From NCBI GenBank assembly GCA_021324655.1, contig JAJPIP010000033.1, positions 1 through 64,000 of the forward strand: a stretch of 64,000 nt of DNA, in the 5' to 3' direction. This document shows, in pieces, positions 1 through 8,942 of the stretch. This DNA comes from Pseudomonadota bacterium (GTDB taxonomy: Bacteria > Chloroflexota > UBA5177). The position numbers and the translations under genes are program-made. The notes beneath the pieces were generated by a model. That model searched no databases and was not told where the DNA came from. It saw nothing but the letters and a program-made list of their open reading frames with translations. The stretch's first letter is position 1; each line of letters opens with the position of its first letter.

Positions 1-346
1 CAGAGGCCTGGACCGTCCCGCCCCGGCTGAAGCCGCCCGCATTGACCGCCAGTTGCAGCGAACCATTGCCGAGGCTGTAGCCGGTGGCCACTTCCTGTCC
101 GCGCGCCATGCCATCGGCTGCCGCCTGGCCTGAGTCGTTGGCGAGAGCTGCGGCGCGTGCCGCCTCGCGCGCCACCGCACTCACCCCCATCTGTGCTTGG
201 GTGACCCGCCCCGCTGCAACCACCCCGAAGGCAAGAAGCAGGAGGATGGGAATAACCAGAGCCAGCTCCACCAGTGCCTGGCCACGTTGCCCATAGCCGG
301 CGTCAACCAATTTCTGAATCGCACTCCTAACCTGTCGGGCCCACAC
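1..346 (-). CDS. TadE-like pilus-assembly pseudopilin (partial, cut by window edge)
   Basis: The first 115 or so codons are visible and the 3' end lies outside the window. The N-terminus carries the TadE-type hydrophobic stretch GQALVELALVIPILLLLAFG, preceded by a short basic segment. TadE/TadF/TadG proteins are minor pseudopilins that are processed like Flp pilin and sit at the membrane end of the Tad pilus. It follows the preceding TadE-like gene directly. The GTG at 346 overlaps that gene, while a TTG at 310 is an alternative start just after an AGGAG. The family is clear; which member (TadE, TadF or TadG) is not. Confidence 0.75.
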   Translation of the reverse strand, partial: MWARQVRSAIQKLVDAGYGQRGQALVELALVIPILLLLAFGVVAAGRVTQAQMGVSAVAREAARAAALANDSGQAAADGMARGQEVATGYSLGNGSLQLAVNAGGFSRGGTVQAS

Positions 347-743
347 GGAAGCGCTCCTTACTGATGGTGGATCGTGCCTGCAGGGGCAGACTGGCACCGC
401 CCAGCCAGGGGAGGATGAGCTGAAGACGGCCCTGCGCCGCGATGGTGACGGTCTCGCCGCCATCGCTACCCTCCACGGCGACCTCGCCGGCACTCCGGCC
501 GAGTCCGGCTCGCAGCAGGGACTGCGTACGGATCACCCCATCGCCGACCGTGCTGTCCTCGGCGGCGGCCACCCGGGCTCCATCCTGCACTGCTCCCGTC
601 ACGACGCTTTCTGCCTGATAGAAGAGGGCAAACTGGACGAGGGCGACGGCGACCAGGAGCAGAATTGGGAAGGCGATGGCCGTCTCGACCAGCGCCTGGC
701 CGCGCTCATCACGCCGCCGCGTCGCGGGGAGTCGTCCGGCCAT
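327..743 (-). CDS. TadE-like minor pseudopilin
   Basis: Predicted 138 aa. Residues about 12-40 read RGQALVETAIAFPILLLVAV, the TadE consensus, with a glutamate at about position 5 of the hydrophobic segment. The remainder is a small periplasmic domain. The ATG at 743 lies six bases past the stop of the Flp pilin gene, so I chose it over a longer reading frame that would run through that gene. In Tad systems these proteins help initiate or anchor the pilus. It is part of the minus-strand tad operon. Confidence 0.8.
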   Translation of the reverse strand: MAGRLPATRRRDERGQALVETAIAFPILLLVAVALVQFALFYQAESVVTGAVQDGARVAAAEDSTVGDGVIRTQSLLRAGLGRSAGEVAVEGSDGGETVTIAAQGRLQLILPWLGGASLPLQARSTISKERFRVGPTG

Positions 744-748
744 CCCGT

Positions 749-994
749 TTAGCTCCCGATGCTCTGAATCTTCGAGAGGAGCTGCTGGAATACCTGCTGC
801 ACTCCCTGACCGAAGGCCTGTACACCGGCCATGGCGATGATCGCTACCAACGCCACGACGATGGCGTATTCCACCATTGACTGACCGGCGTCGCCCAAGG
901 CACGCCGACGCGCGTTCTGCAGCCACACCATGAGGCATAGCGACAGCGTCAGCACGCTCTCTTCGATCGTTGCCATTTCCATCCTGAGCCACAT
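749..994 (-). CDS. Flp/Tad type IVb pilin
   Basis: An 81-aa prepilin. The type IVb signature G-x-S-M-V-E-Y-A begins the hydrophobic helix (AIVVALVAIIAMAGVQAF). A prepilin peptidase would cut just before this segment and leave a short pilin. The start is fixed by an AAAGGAG seven bases upstream of the ATG at 994; an ORF start further out lacks this. It lies between tadC and the TadE-like genes, which is the usual tad context. No prepilin peptidase (TadV) gene is inside the window. The leader of about 30 residues is long for this family. Confidence 0.85.
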   Translation of the reverse strand: MWLRMEMATIEESVLTLSLCLMVWLQNARRRALGDAGQSMVEYAIVVALVAIIAMAGVQAFGQGVQQVFQQLLSKIQSIGS

Positions 995-1037
995 TTCTCG
1001 TCTCCTTTCTGCTCCGCCCGGGATCACCGGGCATGTT

Positions 1038-2024
1038 CTACCCACCCAGGTGCAACATCTCGAGACCCGCCGGTAGCAAGAGCACCACGAAGAGCACCGG
1101 CAGGATGAAGAGGGCGACCGGCAGGATCATCCGCACCGTCGCCTTACCACCTTCCTCGACGATCCGCACGCGCTTCCGCTCCCGCAGCGCCTCGGCCTGC
1201 GCCGCCAACGTGTGAGCCAGGGGAATGCCTTGCTCGTGGGAGGCGCGCAGCTGCCCGACAAAGGCAGTGAGCTCCGGGACGGCGTTGCGTCCCGCCATGG
1301 CATCGAGCACCTCGATCACCGAGCCGCGCCCGAGGGCCAGCTCTCGAACCGCATACTGGAGTGCCTGAGCGACCGATCCCTGGCTCTGCAGTGCCACCAA
1401 TCCCAGTGCTTGTTCAAGCGCCAAACCTGCCGAGGTGGCGATGGTCAGCATATCCAGAAGGATGGGAAGCTCCATGACCATGAGGGTCCGGCGCTGCGCC
1501 ATGCGGCGATCGAGGTCCCAATCGGGTAGGAGGAAGCCGGCGGCAGCTCCGCCCAGCCATACCCAGACCGGCCAGACACCGAAGGGGTGAATGCCGAGGC
1601 CGTTCATCAGCGGGAAGAGACCCAAACCCAGGAGGGCTGAGGCCACCTTTTCCCCGAAGAATTGCGGCACCTCGACCCCGGGCCGGATAGTGGCCAGCCG
1701 CCGCTCCAGCTCCCGGCCACCGGCCAGCCCAAAGCGGGCCAAGATCGACCGCGTCAGACGCCCCAGATCATCGAGTACCGGCCGCAGCATCCCCTCGAGT
1801 AGGCGTGAGGCGAAGATGGGCCGGACTTCGCGCCGGCTGAGCTCGGCCCGGATGCGCTCGTCGACGTCGAGCCGGCGGAGTCGCTCCGCCAGGTCTGGTT
1901 TGGGCCGACCGATGGGTTGAGCCGTCAGGAGCAGATAGGCGCCCAGCCCGAACAGCACCGGCCAGAGGAGGACAGGCAGCTGGAAGGCGCCGGGATCGAA
2001 GGGGAAGATCATTAGCGACGTCAT
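1038..2024 (-). CDS. tadC: Tad pilus inner-membrane platform protein TadC
   Basis: A 328-aa type II secretion F-domain protein. It has an N-terminal membrane segment, a soluble helical region, a central transmembrane pair (residues about 140-180), the T2SSF domain (MELPILLDMLTIATSAGLALEQAL) and a C-terminal hydrophobic hairpin (ILPVALFILPVLFVVLLLPA). With TadB it forms the inner-membrane platform driven by the CpaF ATPase. Its ATG overlaps the tadB stop in an ATGA, so the two are translationally coupled. A longer upstream frame exists but would lie entirely within tadB. Confidence 0.88.
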   Translation of the reverse strand: MTSLMIFPFDPGAFQLPVLLWPVLFGLGAYLLLTAQPIGRPKPDLAERLRRLDVDERIRAELSRREVRPIFASRLLEGMLRPVLDDLGRLTRSILARFGLAGGRELERRLATIRPGVEVPQFFGEKVASALLGLGLFPLMNGLGIHPFGVWPVWVWLGGAAAGFLLPDWDLDRRMAQRRTLMVMELPILLDMLTIATSAGLALEQALGLVALQSQGSVAQALQYAVRELALGRGSVIEVLDAMAGRNAVPELTAFVGQLRASHEQGIPLAHTLAAQAEALRERKRVRIVEEGGKATVRMILPVALFILPVLFVVLLLPAGLEMLHLGG

Positions 2025-2878
2025 TGCAGCACTCTCCGTTCGCCTGGAAGTCGGGTGATCCAAAGCATCCCTGCATATCCGACGGCAACACTTGCGACGC
2101 ATCCCGCCAGGAGTAGCTGGCCCGGCAGGCCATCAAAGAGGGCAAGGTAGCCGGGGTTGACCGCTCGGATCGCAAAGAGGACGACCAGCGGCACTGCGGC
2201 GACGATCTGGGCCGAGAGAACGTTCTTCGCCTGGTACGCACGCAATTCCTGCTGCACGCGAAGTTCAGCACGTGTCGCCTGTGCCAGGCGATCTAGCACC
2301 TGGCTGACGTTGCGTCCGCCGAGGCGGTCATTCAGTAGGAGGCTGGCCGCCACCACGTCGAACACCGGATCGGCCAGCCGCTCACGCATGGCCATCATGG
2401 CCGGCTCAAAGCCGAGCAGGCGGATCTCCCGGGTGAGCCGCGCGGATTCCGGTCTCAGCGCCTCCGGCCCGGTATGCGCGAGCCCGAGCAACGCGTTCTG
2501 CACCGACAGGCCAGTCCGGATCGCATCTCGCAGTTGTCCGATCGCCTCGATGAGCGCGTCCTGCGTGGCGCCTCGCCGTCGGTCGCGGCGATGCAGATAG
2601 TAGAGCAGCGGGGCGACGAGTCCCAATCCCGCGACCAGCAGACTGACCACGATCCACCCCAGGAGAAGTTGGGCGAGAACAGCACCGACGACGGCCGTTC
2701 CCAGGGAGAAGACCAGGAAGTCTCGGGGTCGAACCTCGTGTAGACCCGCCTGCGTGAGGAACTCCTCCACGCGGCGGAACCTCCGGCGTTCCCGAGGGGG
2801 AGACGGTTGTCGGGTCAGGCCATCGTAGAGAAGGTAGATCCCTCCGCCGAAGGCGGCGGAGAGGAGCAGCGGGATCAT
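2021..2878 (-). CDS. tadB: Tad pilus inner-membrane platform protein TadB
   Basis: A 285-aa T2SSF-domain protein with a membrane segment at each end and a tandem pair near residues 55-95. The F-domain core includes DALIEAIGQLRDAIRTGLSV. It pairs with TadC as the pilus assembly platform. It is preceded by about 130 bp without a gene after cpaF and overlaps tadC by four bases. Confidence 0.88.
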   Translation of the reverse strand: MIPLLLSAAFGGGIYLLYDGLTRQPSPPRERRRFRRVEEFLTQAGLHEVRPRDFLVFSLGTAVVGAVLAQLLLGWIVVSLLVAGLGLVAPLLYYLHRRDRRRGATQDALIEAIGQLRDAIRTGLSVQNALLGLAHTGPEALRPESARLTREIRLLGFEPAMMAMRERLADPVFDVVAASLLLNDRLGGRNVSQVLDRLAQATRAELRVQQELRAYQAKNVLSAQIVAAVPLVVLFAIRAVNPGYLALFDGLPGQLLLAGCVASVAVGYAGMLWITRLPGERRVLQ

Positions 2879-3011
2879 TCCACGACCCTCCTATGACTCA
2901 CGCTATGGAGCGACCGTGCCGTGGCCGTGTCCTGAGCGTGTCGTGGGCGTGACTTTGGATAAGACCGCCGATCTTCGGGGGCGTGGCTGAGGAACCGGGC
3001 GATCGTGTTGG

Positions 3012-4340
3012 TCATCGCACCGCCTCCACCGCCGGAGGAGCGCTATACGCGATGCCCTTGGCAGTCATCTTCCTCAGGGAGTGTGGCTGGATGCCCGTCC
3101 ACGCCAAACGGTCTCGGTCCGGATCGAGGAGCCACAGTTCCTGACCGGTGATGACGTCCCCTTCCAGGCCCGCCACCTCAAAGATGCTCACCAGGCGCCG
3201 ACGGCCGGTCCGCGGCTCGAAGCGCAGCTGAAGGACCAGCTCGATGGTGTGGGCCACCATCTTCGAGAGGGCTTCGCCGGACAGGCGCTCCTCGGCCATC
3301 ATGGCCAGCGTCGTCAGACGATCGAGCGCGTCGCGCGGTGAGTTGCCATGGATGGTGGCGAGCGAGCCCTCGTGCCCGGTGTTCATTGCGAGCAACATGT
3401 CCAGGGCTTCTGCGCCGCGCACCTCACCCACGACGATGCGGGTAGGCCGCATGCGGAGGGCATTGCGGACCAGGTCGCGAATGCGGATCTCGCCGATCCC
3501 TTCGACGTTGCCGGCGCGAGCCTGCAGGGCCACGCAGTCGGGTAGCTGCCGCTCGAGCTGAAGCTCGGCGACCTCCTCGACCGTCACCAAACGCTCGTCA
3601 AGCGAGGCGATGGATGCGCCCAGACAATTCAGGAAGGTTGTCTTCCCGCTTCCGGTCGGCCCGCTGACGAGGATATTGACGCCCGCCTGGACCGCCGCGT
3701 CGAGGAACTGAGCGGCCGCCTGGGGCAACGTGCCCAGGGCGACGAGTTGGTCGAGCGAATGGGCACGGAGGATGAACTTCCGGATCGTTAGGCTGCACCA
3801 CCGCGTGGTGGCAGGCGGGATGGCGGCATTGAGCCGTGAGCCGTCGGGGAGGCGGGCGTCCACCATGGGAGAAGACTCATCCAACCGGCGGCCGAGCGGA
3901 CCGACGAGACGCTTGACCAGCTGCAGGAGATCCTCGTCATCGTCGAAGTACACGTCCGGCAGGAGGCGTTTCTTGCCGTCCTCGATCACGAAAATACGGC
4001 CCGGTCCGTTGCAGATGATCTCCTCAACGGCCGGGGCGTCCATAAACGGCTGCAGGATGCCGAGACGCAAGAGTTCGTCAAACAGACGGTGTTCCACCCG
4101 AACTGCATCAGTTAGGAGCGGAGCGTTGGTGGTGGCGGCACGACGCTGGTAGGCCAGCACATGCTCGTGGATCAGGGCACGGATGCGATCCTCGTCCTCC
4201 GGTCCGGGCGTGAGGAGCTCGCGCTCGCCAAGCAGCCGGGTTACCGCGGCGCGGACATCCTCCCGTAGCGATCGCTCGGCCTCGCGATCGCTCACCAGAC
4301 GCAACCATTGTTTAGAAGACGGGGGTGACGTAGTCGCCAT
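3012..4340 (-). CDS. cpaF: Tad pilus assembly/secretion ATPase CpaF (TadA)
   Basis: A 442-aa type II/IV secretion ATPase. Walker A GPTGSGKTT is at residues 227-235, a Walker B-like RIVVGEVRG at about 301-309, and the TadA-type TGHEGSLATIHGNS motif at about 321-334. The N-terminal half carries the usual VEEIICNGP segment. It powers pilin polymerisation at the cytoplasmic membrane. The start at 4340 has AAGGAG six bases upstream. It overlaps the end of cpaE by 29 bases, which argues for one transcript. Confidence 0.92.
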   Translation of the reverse strand: MATTSPPSSKQWLRLVSDREAERSLREDVRAAVTRLLGERELLTPGPEDEDRIRALIHEHVLAYQRRAATTNAPLLTDAVRVEHRLFDELLRLGILQPFMDAPAVEEIICNGPGRIFVIEDGKKRLLPDVYFDDDEDLLQLVKRLVGPLGRRLDESSPMVDARLPDGSRLNAAIPPATTRWCSLTIRKFILRAHSLDQLVALGTLPQAAAQFLDAAVQAGVNILVSGPTGSGKTTFLNCLGASIASLDERLVTVEEVAELQLERQLPDCVALQARAGNVEGIGEIRIRDLVRNALRMRPTRIVVGEVRGAEALDMLLAMNTGHEGSLATIHGNSPRDALDRLTTLAMMAEERLSGEALSKMVAHTIELVLQLRFEPRTGRRRLVSIFEVAGLEGDVITGQELWLLDPDRDRLAWTGIQPHSLRKMTAKGIAYSAPPAVEAVR

Positions 4341-5700
4341 CACCAACTCCTTCCTCAAACTTCGGATGGCGGAATCGGCTGGCGCCCGGGAAGCCGGGCA
4401 GCTTCCATCGGCGCCTCTTGGCCGCGACTTCTTGTTGCAGAAGGATGCGACCACCATGGATGCGCTCCGCCAGATCGATCAGGGCCCGACTGGCGCGGCC
4501 GCGCTCGAAGACGACCGGATGCTGTGCAGCCGTGGCACGCTCGACGCTCCGATGGTCGTAGGCCACCACCGCGGCTGCCGGCAGGCCCAGCGCCCACTCG
4601 ATCTCGGAGCGGCCATGGTGATGGCGGTGATCGTGGCGATTGATCACCAGTGCGACGCGTTCCTGGCTTACGGCGAGTTGGGTCTCGAACAGGCTGAGGG
4701 CAGTACGCGCGCGCCAGAGTCCGACCAGATCACCCGACGTCACGAGCAGAACCTGTTGTGCCTGGGTCAGCGCAGCTCGGTGCACCCTCATCTCCGTCCC
4801 GATGAGATCCGCTCCGACATCCAGAATGACGTAGCGATAGCGCTGACGTAGCTCGGCGATCAAGCGCTCAAAGAAGCGAACACTAATCGCCGACCGCATC
4901 TCAGGCTTCGGCACGCCGCAGAGGACGACGCCGTGCGGGCTGCGAGGATGCAGCGGCTGTGTCTCCTGAGCGACGGCACGATCCCAGTCACGAGCCGTCT
5001 CCGGATCCGCGTGGACAACCATCGAGATATTCCGGGTGGGGTCGGCATCCAAGCAGGCGGCAACGGCGGGGCCGGAGAGATCGGCATCAACCAGGATCGT
5101 TGGGGCAACTGCACCGAGGGCCGCAGCAAGGCTAACCGCGACCGTAGTGCGCCCCGGACTTCCATATCCGCTTGCGAGGGCGATGACCGACAGCGACTCC
5201 TCGAGCGTGTCGGGAGTAACGCTGGGTACGATGTCCGGCGCCGCTAATTCATCCCGGCGACGAGAAAGCGCGGCGCGCTCCCCTCGGATGATCGCGACCA
5301 ATGCGGTCTGCACCGTGGCGGCATCCGCATTCGAGGGCAGGACCGCGCCGGGAAGGTCGTGCCAGCGCTCGTCCTCCGGGTCGGGGACAAGCAGCACCAG
5401 TGGCAGGCCCGAGCGGATGAGATCATTAATCCGCTCCTCGCTCAAACGGTGGAGATCGGACGCGACCAAGATAGCGTCGATGGAGCCACGCTGCACGGAT
5501 GCGACGAGCTGATCGGCGGAGAGACAGCGTTCCGCGATGACGATGTCGCCGCTGCCACCAAGGGCTGACAGCATCATCCGCTCACGATCCGGATCGCCGA
5601 GGCCGGCCGCCACCCGGAACGGGGGCAGCGCCCGAGCGCCCGTCCCAGCGCGGGAAGGCACTCGCTGTCCGCCGGTTCGAGCCTGCCTTCGACCCGCCAC
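4312..5700 (-). CDS. cpaE: CpaE/TadZ-like MinD-family ATPase
   Basis: A 462-aa protein. The N-terminal half looks like a response-regulator-type receiver without an obvious phosphorylation motif, and the C-terminal half is a MinD/ParA-like ATPase. The deviant Walker A reads GYGSPGRTT where most family members have KGGxGKTT, so arginine replaces the catalytic lysine. A later DADLSGP and a VILDVGADL segment fit the family. CpaE/TadZ localises the Tad machine at the pole. The start is GTG at 5700 with GGGAG seven bases upstream, 11 bases after the cpaB stop. The basic C-terminal tail is unusual but unassigned. Confidence 0.85.
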   Translation of the reverse strand: MAGRRQARTGGQRVPSRAGTGARALPPFRVAAGLGDPDRERMMLSALGGSGDIVIAERCLSADQLVASVQRGSIDAILVASDLHRLSEERINDLIRSGLPLVLLVPDPEDERWHDLPGAVLPSNADAATVQTALVAIIRGERAALSRRRDELAAPDIVPSVTPDTLEESLSVIALASGYGSPGRTTVAVSLAAALGAVAPTILVDADLSGPAVAACLDADPTRNISMVVHADPETARDWDRAVAQETQPLHPRSPHGVVLCGVPKPEMRSAISVRFFERLIAELRQRYRYVILDVGADLIGTEMRVHRAALTQAQQVLLVTSGDLVGLWRARTALSLFETQLAVSQERVALVINRHDHRHHHGRSEIEWALGLPAAAVVAYDHRSVERATAAQHPVVFERGRASRALIDLAERIHGGRILLQQEVAAKRRRWKLPGFPGASRFRHPKFEEGVGDGDYVTPVF

Positions 5701-5711
5701 CTATGCTCTCC

Positions 5712-6401
5712 CTATCGCCCGGGGCGGAGCGCCACGTCGAGCTGCCCCGCCCACTTCGCCTGGGCCAGTTCCAAGGCCTGTCGCTGCGTCACGATCAGCG
5801 TCAGCCAGCTAATCGCGCCCTGGTCCATCGATCCGTCAGGCGTACTGGAGCCCGTGGTGGTCAGCACGGCCGCATTCGACGCGTGTCCGACATCGAAGAC
5901 GACAACGCGAGGCAGCACGACGCTCGAGCGGGGCGTCCCGGTGTCCTTGCCAGTAGTCACGAGCACCTCGACTACGTCGCCCGGCTGGATTCGGCCGCCG
6001 GCGGCAGTATCGGCGCTGACGGGGATGGTGAGTGCCATCTGGTTGGCGGCCAGAGGCAATCGGGAAGATATCTGGGCCCGAACCAGCAACTGGTGCGCAT
6101 AAAGCGGATCGGCGAGCTGCTTGCCCACCGCGAGATTGAGTTCACTCGCCGGGATGGCCGCCTGGTAGATGGCAGCATCGACACGCACCCGTGCCACCGC
6201 CAGGTCGGAAGGTGTAAGTGTCGCACCGGCTGGCAGATCATGCGTCGCCACCAGAACCGCCGTGGAGGTCGACGACGAAGTCCAGAAGGCGATCGACCCG
6301 AAGACCCCGACCAGGAGGAGGAAAAGTCCGAAGATGGCCCGCAAGTCGAGATGGCGCGGGCTACGGAGAGCACGAGCTGGGGACAGGGTTGCTGTTGCCA
6401 T
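5712..6401 (-). CDS. cpaB: Flp pilus assembly protein CpaB/RcpC
   Basis: A 229-aa protein with one N-terminal transmembrane helix (IFGLFLLLVGVFGSIAFW) and a SAF domain following it (LPAGATLTPSDLAVARV). It then has the RcpC beta domain with the PGDVVEVLVT segment. CpaB/RcpC is a periplasmic component linking the secretin channel and pilus. It is the first gene of the minus-strand tad operon, whose promoter must lie in the 234 bp between it and the divergent XRE gene. Confidence 0.88.
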   Translation of the reverse strand: MATATLSPARALRSPRHLDLRAIFGLFLLLVGVFGSIAFWTSSSTSTAVLVATHDLPAGATLTPSDLAVARVRVDAAIYQAAIPASELNLAVGKQLADPLYAHQLLVRAQISSRLPLAANQMALTIPVSADTAAGGRIQPGDVVEVLVTTGKDTGTPRSSVVLPRVVVFDVGHASNAAVLTTTGSSTPDGSMDQGAISWLTLIVTQRQALELAQAKWAGQLDVALRPGR

Positions 6402-6635
6402 GATGCACTCTCACCTCCGATTAGCTGCCGCGGGAGAATTCCTCTGCCATCTACTTCTTTACGAGAGTTGTTAGTAGCATCTCCAGCATAAGCAGAAATG
6501 AAGGCACGTGCAACTGAGGTGCAGCGGAGCACGGTGTCGGATTTACGTCAGCTAATGTCGGTGGTACACTTGGATAGGCGTGGCCAGCCCGTGTTGTGCC
6601 ATGCCTTGAGATAGGAGCCATTGGGAGGTGCCACT

Positions 6636-7109
6636 ATGGCTGGAGAGAGCCAGCCGGGCGCCCAAACACTCGCGGAGAAGTTGAATCGCTTGTTCCGGAC
6701 CGTCCATCCGGGTGACCGGGGTGAGTACAGTTCCGAAGAGGTCGCCGAGGCCATCGCGGCTAAAGGCGGACCAACTGTCTCGGCAACCTACATCTGGCAA
6801 TTGCGAAAGGGCCTGCGGGATAACCCGACGAAGAAGCACCTGGAGGCGCTCGCCGACTTCTTCGGCGTCTCACCTGCTTACTTCTTCGATGACGAAGCCG
6901 CGGCGCGCATCGAAGCCGAGCTCGATCTCCTGGCTGCTCTGCGTGATGCATCCGTGCGCCGGATAGCACTCCGGGCGTCAGGTTTATCGACCGCCAGCCT
7001 CAGCGCCATCACCGAAATGATCGAGCACGTCCGGCAGCTCGAGAAGCTGCCAGCAGGTGAGGGAACACCGACCATCGAAAAGCAAACCAGGCAGCAGGCA
7101 CCTGGATAG
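6636..7109 (+). CDS. XRE-family transcriptional regulator
   Basis: A 157-aa protein with an N-terminal helix-turn-helix spanning about residues 10-75. The stretch SATYIWQLRKGLRDNPTKKH, followed by LEALADFFGVSPAYFFDD, matches regulators of the EspR/SCO type often found beside ImmA/IrrE proteases. The ATG at 6636 has GGGAGG seven bases upstream, so it is preferred to an in-frame TTG at 6621. It is first in a plus-strand run with the protease and two membrane proteins, and is likely autoregulated or inactivated by the neighbouring protease. Confidence 0.85.
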   Translation: MAGESQPGAQTLAEKLNRLFRTVHPGDRGEYSSEEVAEAIAAKGGPTVSATYIWQLRKGLRDNPTKKHLEALADFFGVSPAYFFDDEAAARIEAELDLLAALRDASVRRIALRASGLSTASLSAITEMIEHVRQLEKLPAGEGTPTIEKQTRQQAPG

Positions 7110-7167
7110 ACGCAAGATGGAATAAAGGACAACGAGGGGAACGGCATCGACGGGAAGGGGAAGGTCC

Positions 7168-7692
7168 ATGGACGACAGAGGATTGCGGAAGCGTTGTGCG
7201 GAACGCGTGCGGGAGCTTGATCTCCCGACGCCGTTCGACATGGAGTCCTTCTTTGCCGTGCTCTCGGAAAGTCGCGGGCGTCCGATCGTGCTGCACCCGG
7301 CAGCGAGCGGCGCGGGGCCATACGGCCTCTGGGCCGCCGGTCCGACCACCGACGTGATCTTCTACGAAGAGGCAACCAGCCCACTGCACCAGGAGCACAT
7401 CATCTTGCACGAGGTGAGCCATCTCCTGTGTGGCCACGAGCCGGCGCCGGTGACGGAGGCTGATGTGGCCGATCTCCTGTTTCCTCATCTGGAGAGGGAG
7501 ACGATCCAGCGTGTGCTGCAACGCGGAGGCTACACCACTGACGAGGAGCGCGAAGCGGAGATAATGGCATCACTGATCGTAGAGCGCGTCTCGGGCGAGG
7601 GCACCCGGCCCGAGCTACGGCGCCCGGGTGAACTGACAGTCATGGAGCGAATCGAAGTCTCGCTCGATGTTGGGAGCGATCGACCGGCGTGA
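7168..7692 (+). CDS. ImmA/IrrE-family metallo-endopeptidase
   Basis: A 174-aa predicted zinc protease. The HExxH motif is HEVSHLLCGH, starting near residue 81, and is typical of the ImmA/IrrE (M78) family. Such enzymes cleave a partner XRE repressor in response to a signal, and the XRE gene lies 58 bases upstream. Its last bases overlap the GTG start of the next gene (GTGA). The pairing and family are clear; the signal and target are inferred. Confidence 0.87.
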   Translation: MDDRGLRKRCAERVRELDLPTPFDMESFFAVLSESRGRPIVLHPAASGAGPYGLWAAGPTTDVIFYEEATSPLHQEHIILHEVSHLLCGHEPAPVTEADVADLLFPHLERETIQRVLQRGGYTTDEEREAEIMASLIVERVSGEGTRPELRRPGELTVMERIEVSLDVGSDRPA

Positions 7693-8942
7693 CTCCGGAT
7701 CTGCTCTCGCTCATCCCGGCGATCGCCACCTGGCTTGCCGCCCTCTACAAGCTTCCGGCTCTCCGGCGCCGGCCGCATGATGCGGCTGTCCGCTCCTTCT
7801 GGCTGTCTCTCCTCTTCCTGGCCCTGGCGCTGACGGTCCTCGTGCCGTCCGTCGTGGTCGGGCTGGACGCGATCAGCCACATCGCGAACATCTCGCGGCT
7901 GCTCGGCAATGGCCTGGTGCTGGTCGCATCCTGGCAGGTGCAGGCGTTCCTTCTCTACCTCAACTATCCCGCACCCGAGGCACGGGCGCGAGGCAAACAG
8001 GTAGGTTGGGCATTGCTGGCCGCCCTCATCCTCATGAGCGTGCTCTTCGGGCTCGCTCCGGTCCATCACGAGTCGATCAACTTCTGGCAGCAGTACGGAC
8101 GAGCGCCCTTCATCCTCGAATATCGGCTCGTGTTCCTCGCGTACCTGGGCCTGGCCCTGTTCAATGTCGTCCGCCTGGCGGGACAATACGGGCGTACGGC
8201 GGTACGTCCCGCTCTCGCTCTGGGACTTCGGTTGGTCGCCGCCGGCGGTGTCCTCGGCCTGCTTTATGTCGCGCACGAGAGTGCCCGTGTGCTCGCGCTC
8301 GCCTTCGGCTGGCAGAATGTCTTCCTCGACTCCGACACCGTCACGCGGATACTTATTGCCAGCAGTATCGTGCTCATGGTCGCGGGCGCCACTATGCCGG
8401 CCTGGGGCGGTCGAGCCGGCATCCCGGATCTCTACAGTTGGGGCACCCGCTATCGCTCCTGTCGAAGGCTCTATCCTCTCTGGCGCGATGTCTGCCGATC
8501 GGCACCCGGCATCGCTCTCCTTCCTCCTTCCTCACCGATTGGCGATATCTTCAGCATTCGTGACATCGAGTTCCGTCTTTACCGCCGTGTCGTCGAGATT
8601 CGGGACGGCCAGCTGGCTCTGCGCCCCTATGTCGAACCGAGGGCCGCGGAGTACGCTAGGGATCTCTGTCAGGAGAAAGAGCTGTCAGCGGAGACGTCCG
8701 AGAGGATCATCGAAGCTTCAACTCTCGCCGCCGCCCTCCACGCGCAGCGCCGTGGTCGACTCGCACGCGCACCGCACGTATCCTCGCCCCTCGCGGGTGG
8801 CGCGAACATCCAAACAGAGGTCAAGGTACTGGAACAGGTGGCGCGCTCCTATCGCCACTCGCGGATTGTGCGCGCTGTCCTCCGACGGATGACGCAGGAA
8901 GAGCGCGTGGCCAGCCCGGGTCGCCTGTTCCCGAGGCAGTGA
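7689..8942 (+). CDS. MAB_1171c-type polytopic membrane protein
   Basis: A 417-aa protein with about seven transmembrane helices in residues 1-240, followed by a cytoplasmic helical domain of about 170 residues. The sequence resembles the MAB_1171c group of putative transporters, which commonly follow XRE and ImmA/IrrE genes in actinobacteria; its transport role is unproven. The start is GTG at 7689, overlapping the protease stop. The stop overlaps the next ATG. This tight coupling suggests that the proteins act together. Confidence 0.75.
   Translation: MTPDLLSLIPAIATWLAALYKLPALRRRPHDAAVRSFWLSLLFLALALTVLVPSVVVGLDAISHIANISRLLGNGLVLVASWQVQAFLLYLNYPAPEARARGKQVGWALLAALILMSVLFGLAPVHHESINFWQQYGRAPFILEYRLVFLAYLGLALFNVVRLAGQYGRTAVRPALALGLRLVAAGGVLGLLYVAHESARVLALAFGWQNVFLDSDTVTRILIASSIVLMVAGATMPAWGGRAGIPDLYSWGTRYRSCRRLYPLWRDVCRSAPGIALLPPSSPIGDIFSIRDIEFRLYRRVVEIRDGQLALRPYVEPRAAEYARDLCQEKELSAETSERIIEASTLAAALHAQRRGRLARAPHVSSPLAGGANIQTEVKVLEQVARSYRHSRIVRAVLRRMTQEERVASPGRLFPRQ

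Noticed and set aside
6402-6635. Specific promoters between cpaB and the XRE gene
   Set aside because: I could not pick convincing -35/-10 boxes on either strand, so none is annotated.
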